Of a stretch of 64,000 nucleotides of DNA, positions 57,850 to 64,000 are shown piece after piece. Where the stretch lies: positions 496,001-560,000 of the forward strand of contig JAKZHN010000003.1 in assembly GCA_037179335.1 (NCBI GenBank), read 5' to 3'. The DNA comes from Cyclaneusma minus (lineage: Eukaryota; Ascomycota; Leotiomycetes; Marthamycetales; Marthamycetaceae). The position numbers and the translations under genes are program-made. The stretch's first letter is position 1; each line of letters starts with the position of its first letter. The notes below the pieces were generated by a model that was not told the DNA's origin, ran no database searches, and saw only the letters and a list, made by a program, of their open reading frames with translations.

Positions 57850-58540
57850 GGATTACTCCAAATTAATTAGGTCATTTCCGATCATTTGGAATACTCCCAA
57901 TACTCCAAATTGCTTCCACTCACTCAGATTGCTTTCAGTCATATGGAGATCTTCCAGCTCTCGAATGGCTTCAACTACATAGATTGCTTTGAGTCCATCG
58001 AGCTTCTTTCAGCTCACATTCCTTTCGATTATTCGGAATTACCTTCAGCTCTTTGTATTTCTCCCAGTCATTTGGACTACATCCAGCGCCTTGCCTTGAA
58101 TTGCTTCTTGTCACAAGGATTCATTTGAATTTCTCACGCTCCCTCGGTCCTTCGAATTGCTTCCAAGGATCTGGATGGTAGTTAGGCAACGTGCGTCCAG
58201 ATGTCTGGACGACTCCCAGATCTTCGAAGTACTAAGGTCTCCGAATCGCTCTCAAACATTTGATCTACCCCAATGCTTTCAGTTGCTTCGAATCCTCCAA
58301 GCTTTTTCCGATCTTCCGGATTCCTCCGAGACACGTAGAAAATTCGCAGCTTTCTAACGTACCTCCGAGTCTTTGAACTCGCTTCTACTAGCCTATCAAC
58401 TCACTTCCAATTTCGTATTTACTTCAATTCTCCATATTGCGTTTACTTCTTGACTGAGTCCAGCTATATGGGTCGCTTCAAATCCTCCGAGTCTCTCGGT
58501 CGTCTACTCTGGTACTCAGAATACTTCAAGTGCTCTAGCC
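57850..58540 (-). repeat. Degenerate ~24-bp minisatellite, second locus
   Basis: Some twenty-five imperfect units are of the type TTCCAGTCATTTGGAATTAC (for example TTTCAGTCATATGGAGATCT, CTTCCAAGGATCTGGATGG, CTCCCAGTCATTTGGACTAC). This is the reverse complement of the motif at 42110-42600. No gene lies within it. Confidence 0.55.
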
Positions 58541-58727
58541 TCTGGGTGGTCCGTGTACATGACAGTACGGTGTGTGGCACAACTTTAAGTCGACCTCATT
58601 CCTACTAATGCCGAGGGTCGTTTGTAAAGCACTTCAAACGGTCACGGAATGCACATAGCACAAAATCAGAAAAGCTGCAAGCGAAAGTGTCTTTGATTTG
58701 GTACCCCGAGTTCGAAATTCCGCTCGG

Positions 58728-59740
58728 CTAAGTCAATGCTACGTCAATCGGGATGGATTCGACCCTGGTAACCTTGCCATCATGGTCACACTCATTCAAA
58801 GTGAGTAAGCCTTTGGGGACCATCAAGTCGCCCCCCAACTCCGTAGCCTTGAGTCTCCTCTTCTTTGCAAGCGGCATTGCTAGTAGACTGTTCCTCGGGG
58901 AATATGCGCTCCGGTGGAGGAGCCAACTTCCTTGTGCCCATAAAGAATCCAGAGTCAACGCCAAGCGCATCGCAATAAAACGCATCGCAATACGCTAGGA
59001 GCTTCCTGAGTTCCTCCCGTTTTCCATATCCCGAAGCTGAACCTGCACTTGCACCTAAGCCAGCGCCCGAGCAAGCATTGAGCGTTCGCGTAAGCACGGA
59101 CTCATCGTCCACGTCTCGGTATGTGCTAAAGTAGAGGGCTAGGCAGGTGATGTAGTAAGATGCCAATTTCCATGCGATGACTGGCTATGATGCGCAGTAC
59201 TACGATCACATTCATCGAGAGCAGAACCAGTCAGGTCCCTTGTCTTGGTAGGTCGCGGAGTAGCTTCCTGTTCAAGATCGTTCTTGAGCGACTGCCTAGG
59301 AGCAGATGTAGTCTCCAGGAACTTGGGGTGTCCTGTGCCGACGTAACGGGCTTGCCGCCTGCAGCTATTCGAGCTGTTGTTGAGCGCTGCAGCCTGCCAC
59401 CTGCTGGAATGCGGAGTCCGTCTTCGTGGACAGCAATGTCGGCTTCTTCTTCGTCAGGGTTGGTGAAGCTGTCAGGCTAGGTGTTGCCAGTGGTGTTCTC
59501 CGCGGAAATCTGACGTTGGGAGTTGGCATCTTGATGGCGCTAGTGCGACGCTTTGGAGAATGGCGCTAGACGTTGAGGAGGAGGGGAGAGTCGAGACAGT
59601 GGAAGCTCATGCTGAGGTTGAAATGTGATGATGTTTGGTGGCGGTGTCATGAATCCAGAATTGCGGGAGACAGGCCGTTTGCGGTCGAACGTCGTATACG
59701 CAGGTATGTTTCCGAAACGCGTCCTCTCCTTTTCATCCAT
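58728..59740 (-). pseudogene. Decayed minus-strand coding region (unknown family)
   Basis: Several minus-strand frames, each protein-like, follow one another without being joinable by clear introns: MDEKERTRFGNIPAYTTF with a Pro-rich continuation (59540-59740), MPTPNVRFPRRTPLATPSLT from 59529, DSFTNPDEEEADIAVHEDG, KFLETTSAPRQSLKNDLEQE, YYITCLALYFSTYRDVDDES and, last, KKRRLKATELGGDLMVPKGL ending at 58728. This reads as one gene with frameshifts and stops, or as several exons with splice sites I could not place. No domain is recognised. Confidence 0.3.
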
Positions 59741-59759
59741 TTGCCTAATGAAGCTCCAC

Positions 59760-60027
59760 CAAGTCTAACAGACTTCAGATTGTAGAAACACACAACGAGA
59801 GTCGACGACGACGAGGATGAGAGACCAGGAGATGCTGGACACGAGGGCTACGTTGTGGATTGAGGTCTCCACAACGCCCACCCCGCCAGCACCGTTCCTT
59901 TCCTGGTCTGCTAGTCTAAGTCCGGCTGCTCGAAGACCAAAGAGGATACCAGATCGAAAATACCAAAAGACGTGTCGTGACCATAGAGACAAGTTAGCGA
60001 GCTGCTACTCGGGCTAAAGGAGCAATT
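59760..60027 (-). repeat. Shared 3' flank module, copy 4 (minus strand)
   Basis: In reverse complement, downstream of the gene at 60028, it reads TTTAGCCCGAGTAGCAGCTC, GCTAACTTGTCTCTATGGTC, ACGACACGTCTTTTGGTAT and TCTTCGAGCAGCCGG, matching the starts of the modules at 47618 and 49149. The 3' flank therefore travelled with the gene family. Confidence 0.65.
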
Positions 60028-60564
60028 TTAGAGCTCAGACTGCAAGCGTGCGAGGAGACGGGCAGAACGACGGGTGGCAGGAGTCGGCTTGCGTTGCTTT
60101 CCAATGCGGCGGGGTTTCTTGCTCATAGGAGGACACGGCGACCTGAGACGATGGCGACGGGTCTCGGTATCACGCTTGGGCTTGGCTTGGGACCTAGCAC
60201 TATAGGCGGCAAACTGTTCCTCCGCAACTTCATCGACTGGGAATTGAGCCATAGGACCTGGCTCAAGCTTCTCGTAACTTGGCATATTGCCGTCGTACCA
60301 GTACTCCTCGGGGGCATCGGTGTTAAGCAGGACTTGGTAAGCATTCTCATTGTCTGAATCGCGGTCGATACCTCCAATTACGAATCTTTCTCTCAAAAGC
60401 TTCTTCGTGTCTCGCAAGACCAGCGACCCCGGGATACCATTTGCGTTGTTGTAGCGTTGGTAATAAATCATCAGGCCTCGTTGTGTTTGGAATTGCAGAA
60501 TATCGGCGTATGAGTTGCGGGCGTTGAAATAGGCTGCCTCGCTGATACACAGAGAATCCAGCAT
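60028..60564 (-). CDS. Paralogue of the SH3-like gene without the SH3 part (family copy 4, 178 aa)
   Basis: From the first ATG (60564), MLDSLCISEAAYFNARN leads into the region shared with the gene at 46784: FQTQRGLMIYYQRYNN, GIPGSLVLRDTKKLLRERF, IDRDSDNENAYQVL, DAPEEYWYDGNMPSYEKLEP and the tail RSPCPPMSKKPRRIGKQRKP with ATRRSARLLARLQSEL. The open frame continues upstream to 60666 without an ATG, so an extra 5' exon is possible. The SH3 domain of copy 2 is missing. Function is unknown; the basic tail may bind nucleic acid or act as a nuclear signal (inference). Confidence 0.65.
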   Translation of the reverse strand: MLDSLCISEAAYFNARNSYADILQFQTQRGLMIYYQRYNNANGIPGSLVLRDTKKLLRERFVIGGIDRDSDNENAYQVLLNTDAPEEYWYDGNMPSYEKLEPGPMAQFPVDEVAEEQFAAYSARSQAKPKRDTETRRHRLRSPCPPMSKKPRRIGKQRKPTPATRRSARLLARLQSEL

Positions 60565-60680
60565 TGCTCGTGGGCGAATGACCTGAATCCCTGACGCTTT
60601 AAAGCTTTTGTCAAATTGTCCTCCTTTCCGAGGTCCTTCCTTCTCTCTCCGACGCAAACACAGCACACAACACGTTCCCC

Positions 60681-61295
60681 CTAGGACATCTCCTCGTCCT
60701 CGTCCTCCGACTCCGACTCCTCATTCTCATCCTCGTCCGCTTCCTCCGACTCCACCTCCTCGTCCTCGTCCTCGTCCTCATCATCCGCCTCCGCCAAGTT
60801 CGTCTGGCCCCCCTCCGCTCCACTAGCAGCCGCACCCGGCTCCGGTGCCACAATGGCCTGCACCATCCTATCCACTTCCGTCTCAAAAGAGGAAATCTTC
60901 AAATTACTACCCGCATCCTCTCTCCAATCATCCCCAAACATCTCCTTCACCACTTGGTCGACCAAGCCCTCCTTCAAGAGCTCTCTCCTCTTGACACAAC
61001 GCACTCCGTTGCCGTCATAATGGCCGGATCTAAGCCCATAGCCCGCCAGCCAATCATTCATCAGGCTGCTAAGCCTGCTCCGGTTGAGGTCACATAACTC
61101 GTCATCATCTTCGACCATCTTCAGCACTGAATGCTGGAACTTTTCGGACCAGCGACGGAAGACGGATACGCAGAGGCAGTCGGCGTTGTGGATGTGATTG
61201 GAGTCCGTTTGAAGAGTGGGAATGGCACCGGTCCCGAAGCTCAAGCTGTCTCCGGTCGTCCACGTCGAGGTTGAGAGCTGGGCGGCGTTATGGGG
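60681..61295 (-). CDS. C-terminal part of the large Ser/acidic protein gene (about 204 codons)
   Basis: It contains a compact, protein-like region (CVSVFRRWSEKFQHSVLKM, CDLNRSRLSSLMNDWLAGYG, GVRCVKRRELLKEGLVDQVV) and a strongly acidic end (EDEDEDEEVESEEADEDE) encoded by a GAG/GAC run. The frame is the same as that of the gene at 61362-64000, from which it is separated by TAG at 61362-61364 and TGA at 61314-61316. A branch site CTGAC and acceptor TTCCCAG ending at 61296 would fit an intron, with a weak phase-0 donor GTGGGA at 61430. Otherwise the gene carries two nonsense codons. There is no ATG in the first part of this segment, which favours it being an exon rather than a separate gene. Family unknown. 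Confidence 0.55.
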   Translation of the reverse strand, partial: PHNAAQLSTSTWTTGDSLSFGTGAIPTLQTDSNHIHNADCLCVSVFRRWSEKFQHSVLKMVEDDDELCDLNRSRLSSLMNDWLAGYGLRSGHYDGNGVRCVKRRELLKEGLVDQVVKEMFGDDWREDAGSNLKISSFETEVDRMVQAIVAPEPGAAASGAEGGQTNLAEADDEDEDEDEEVESEEADEDENEESESEDEDEEMS

Positions 61296-61361
61296 CTGGG
61301 AAGTTGCCGCCGGTCAGCTGGTCGACATTGGCTGGCTCGTCGACGGGGCTTGGCTGGTCGA

Positions 61362-64000
61362 CTAGGGCTCGCTAGTCGCCATGGACTCTCCTGCAGCATT
61401 CGGATCCCCATGAACGCCTCTCTGTCCCACAGCCCTTCTCTTCCGCTGAACCGCAGCAGCTCTGTCAGTCTCGTCACCACCGTCGTCGCTCGCATCGGAG
61501 CCAGTTCGCTTCCTCCCCCCACTACCCTCACCACATTGCGCTCGGCTGGCGGTAGTGGGTGCTCTTGCCGCCTGACTAACGCCAGACGGAACTTGAGCTG
61601 CGGAGCTTCCACCGCCGGTCGACGTGCTGGAAGACGATGCTTGGCAATTGACGGGGTTTGACATGCCGACCCCACCACTGCCGAGCTCGGGGTGGGCGGA
61701 GACTTGCACTACGGATGATCCCATCCCTTCATTGCTGGCAGTGGCGGGGACCGACATGTCCGTATCCTCTTGGTTCTCGGTGGCTACTGCTTTGCCCTTG
61801 CATTTGCCCTCCGCGGCTCCACCACTGCCGAGCTCGGGGTGGTCGGAGACTTGCACTCCGGATGCATCCACCCCGACACTACTGGCAGTGGCGGAGGTAT
61901 CAAGCGCGGGCGGGGCTTCGGAGACAGCAGTTGACTGACCGAGAGAATGGAATGGGTTCGATGCGGGGACCTCGTTGGCTCTACAGCGCTTGGCAGGGGC
62001 CATGACGGGGCGGCGGAAGCGGTTCGATCGCTTGTCGCTGTCTTCGTCGTCAGAGTCGTCTCGGCCTCGCTTCTTGCTGTTGGCCTTGCCAAACGACGAC
62101 CCGCGAGGGAAGCCGGGGTCTACAGGAGGCGGTGCTTGCGAGGTAGATGGCGAGGCGCTCGAAGATCCAGCTGCCCAACTCGAAGGGCCAGCTGCGGATG
62201 AAGACGATGCTCCCGAGGGGTCTGCCGACGACGACGACGAAGCTCTCGACGGGCCAGCTGCCCCCGAGAGCCCCGCTGAAGCTGACGACGATGAAATAAA
62301 GGAGGAGGACTGTGCCTGTGAAGCAGAGGAACCTGCTTCGCTCTCGGCGACCATCGTTTCCTCGGAGTCAACAGCCATCGCTTCTTTCCCCTCACCACCC
62401 GTCGCAGACTTCTTCATCTCCTTGATCTCTCGGTTCTCGACGGCCTTGCCTTTCCCCTTTCTGTCCACCCACCCCTCGCCGTCTTCACGCCCCCGTTTCC
62501 CCAGGCCCTCATAGCGGGTCGCTGGAGGTGGGCTCTCGGATCGACCGCGCTGGCTCTCTCTAGCCCTTGCGGCTTGAGAGTCGCGGCGATTGATGTCCCC
62601 AGGTCTGATGCTCGGGGCGACAACAGGGGATGGGACGGCAGGAGGTGCGACTGGCGGTTGAGGACTGGGCTCTGGGCCTTGGGTAGGGGCTTGGGAGGGC
62701 TCGTCGGAGGCGGAGGCTTGGGTCATCTCCGGTATATCCTGGGGGCCGGAGAAGGCACCACGACGAGAGCGCCTGGAAGCAGGCGTCGGCGAAACGGGGT
62801 TGTCTGACATACCAGGGTCTTCTGACCAAGCACCGCGTTCCTCAGTTGGAGTGGGAGTGGGAGGGGTCAGCGCCTGGTGTTCGTTGCTTGTGCCTCTCAG
62901 ATCGAGAGCTCCTTTTCGACGGCGGAGGGTAGGAGTATGGGCGAGATCGATAGTACGCGGAGGGGGAGTCACACAACGGTCCTGACTCGTCTCTTCCACT
63001 CTCTCCACTTCTTGCGAAGGTATATCGACCATCTCCTCGTCGGACTCGTTCAGCCAATCGTCATCTGGGTCTTCGTCAGGCATGTCGTTTGCAGCGGCCA
63101 GACCATATGACCGAAGGGCCAGAGCAGCTTCTTCCCATTGGTCAGCGACGCTACGCTGCAAGGTCGCAGCGTCGCTGAGTCCTGGTAGGGCGCTGATGGT
63201 GGGCTCGGTGTCCATGACCGTGCCGCTATCAGTATCGGCCTGCTCAGCTTGCGAAGCCGCCTCGTCCATTTCGATATCGATAACGAAAAGGGTGGGCTCT
63301 CCGCTTGCTTGAATATCCTCCATCGCCTCATTCAATGCCTTATCGGGAGCTTGAATGTAGTGCATGGAAGATGCGACCGGCTCATGGGGTGATATCTCAG
63401 TCGGGGTGCGACAAGCAACCATGCCGACGTCGTCAATAATCACACCCATGGGGTTCGACATCATGTCTGTATCCTCTTGCTCTTCGGTCTCGGCCACTGC
63501 TTTGCCCTTGCCTTTGCCCTTGTCCCCACCACTGTCGAGCTCGGGGTAGGCGGAGACTTGCACTCCGGATGGTCCCACCCCATCACTACTGTCAGCGGCG
63601 AGGTTCGACATGTCGGTATCTTCAACCTCGGCGGTAACAGGCTGCCAGCAAAGTGCGTCAAGATAGGCACCGGTGGCCTTCATCTCGAAGAAGCAACCAC
63701 TTGCTGGCAGGCCGCTCCATACCTCGGTCTCCATCTCGTCCTTCAGAATCTCATTGAGATCATGGCTGGGCTCCCATGATAAGCCTACCAGGTAGTCCCT
63801 GGCTTGGGCGAGCTCGAAGAAGATGACACCTGCGGGCAGGGCCGTGAAGACCTCGTCTTCTGGCACGTGGCGATAGCTCGGCTTTGGCAGGACCACCGTG
63901 CTACCATTCTCAGATGGTGCTTGTCGGTGTCCGCCTGGGGCTGGAAGGTGATGATGTCGAAAACACGAAGAGGGCAAGAGTTTGTATGATATATTGGCGG
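61362..64000 (-). CDS. Large low-complexity protein, 5' end outside the window
   Basis: The frame is open to the right edge, so the start is missing; about 880 residues are visible. Near the visible N-terminus two 29-residue blocks repeat with a 43-residue period: EVFTALPAGVIFFELAQARD and EVWSGLPASGCFFEMKATGA, each ending in a W-x-P. A phrase around SGVQVSAYPELDSGG occurs three times (also VSDHPELGSGG and VSAHPELGSGG), usually next to EDTDMS. The rest is Ser, Pro, Ala and acid rich, with basic patches (KGKGKGKAV, KKRGRDDSDDEDSDKRSN, QRKRRAVGQRG), suggesting a disordered, possibly nuclear protein. No catalytic domain is seen. It is probably one gene with 60681-61295. Confidence 0.6.
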   Translation of the reverse strand, partial: ANISYKLLPSSCFRHHHLPAPGGHRQAPSENGSTVVLPKPSYRHVPEDEVFTALPAGVIFFELAQARDYLVGLSWEPSHDLNEILKDEMETEVWSGLPASGCFFEMKATGAYLDALCWQPVTAEVEDTDMSNLAADSSDGVGPSGVQVSAYPELDSGGDKGKGKGKAVAETEEQEDTDMMSNPMGVIIDDVGMVACRTPTEISPHEPVASSMHYIQAPDKALNEAMEDIQASGEPTLFVIDIEMDEAASQAEQADTDSGTVMDTEPTISALPGLSDAATLQRSVADQWEEAALALRSYGLAAANDMPDEDPDDDWLNESDEEMVDIPSQEVERVEETSQDRCVTPPPRTIDLAHTPTLRRRKGALDLRGTSNEHQALTPPTPTPTEERGAWSEDPGMSDNPVSPTPASRRSRRGAFSGPQDIPEMTQASASDEPSQAPTQGPEPSPQPPVAPPAVPSPVVAPSIRPGDINRRDSQAARARESQRGRSESPPPATRYEGLGKRGREDGEGWVDRKGKGKAVENREIKEMKKSATGGEGKEAMAVDSEETMVAESEAGSSASQAQSSSFISSSSASAGLSGAAGPSRASSSSSADPSGASSSSAAGPSSWAAGSSSASPSTSQAPPPVDPGFPRGSSFGKANSKKRGRDDSDDEDSDKRSNRFRRPVMAPAKRCRANEVPASNPFHSLGQSTAVSEAPPALDTSATASSVGVDASGVQVSDHPELGSGGAAEGKCKGKAVATENQEDTDMSVPATASNEGMGSSVVQVSAHPELGSGGVGMSNPVNCQASSSSTSTGGGSSAAQVPSGVSQAARAPTTASRAQCGEGSGGRKRTGSDASDDGGDETDRAAAVQRKRRAVGQRGVHGDPNAAGESMATSEP

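Noticed and set aside
58690..58730. A tRNA T-arm-like GAGTTCGAAATTC
   Set aside because: The five-base stem does not pair and no acceptor or anticodon arm is found around it. I saw no convincing tRNA or rRNA in the window.

Overview
The window looks like a chromosomal segment of a filamentous ascomycete (Pezizomycotina). The evidence is small spliced genes with 55-180 bp introns, GT..AG borders and CTRAY-type branch points; fungal-type proteins (FAB1 lipid kinase, eIF4E, Mpv17/PMP22 family, MFS permease, AMP-dependent acyl-CoA synthetase); and a large AT-rich block carrying a RIP-like hypermutation signature. I cannot name the species.

Left part (1-32 kb) is gene-poor. It starts with the 3' end of an acyl-CoA dehydrogenase gene (2-1102, +). 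A very degenerate tandem array with a unit of about 315 bp follows. It runs in minus orientation at about 1.6-3.3 kb and in plus orientation at about 3.4 kb, 6.3-13.4 kb and 30.1-32.0 kb. Every unit keeps a TATA-like core (CTTTTTATAG on +, i.e. CTATAAAAAG on -), and several keep a CACGTG box about 30 bp from it. A two-exon MFS permease gene (3624-5163, -) sits inside the array. A block of about 16.7 kb and roughly 80% A+T (about 13441-30114) is inserted into a single array unit and splits it in two. Its surviving C residues lie mostly in GpC. Inside it are an LTR-like pair, degenerate terminal copies and a later, less mutated element with inverted repeats. A Mutator-like non-autonomous element (32066-32825) with a perfect 9-bp target duplication closes the region.

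Middle part (33-50 kb): a very large FAB1 phosphatidylinositol-3-phosphate 5-kinase gene (33228-41205, -) ends in a hidden small last exon. Beyond it are a degenerate 24-bp minisatellite, an unknown 192-aa gene, and a duplicated family region (44-50 kb). There, different genes share a basic C-terminal tail and a conserved 3' flank. One copy is riddled with in-frame stops, one is open and starts with an SH3-like domain, and one is a remnant. A nuclear copy of a mitochondrial LAGLIDADG endonuclease fragment (48345-48563) lies between them. A fourth member sits at 60.0-60.6 kb on the other strand.

Right part (50-64 kb) is ordinary gene space: a small two-exon gene (81 aa), an AMP-dependent acyl-CoA synthetase (three exons), eIF4E (three exons), an Mpv17/PMP22-family membrane protein (three exons), a second copy of the 24-bp minisatellite in the opposite orientation, a decayed minus-strand coding region, the fourth family member, and a long Ser/Pro/acidic protein gene that runs off the right edge and has two in-frame stops (or an intron) before its acidic C-terminal part. 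Most housekeeping genes here are independent units. The coherent stories are the repeat array with its inserted hypermutated block, and the family that shares a 3' module.
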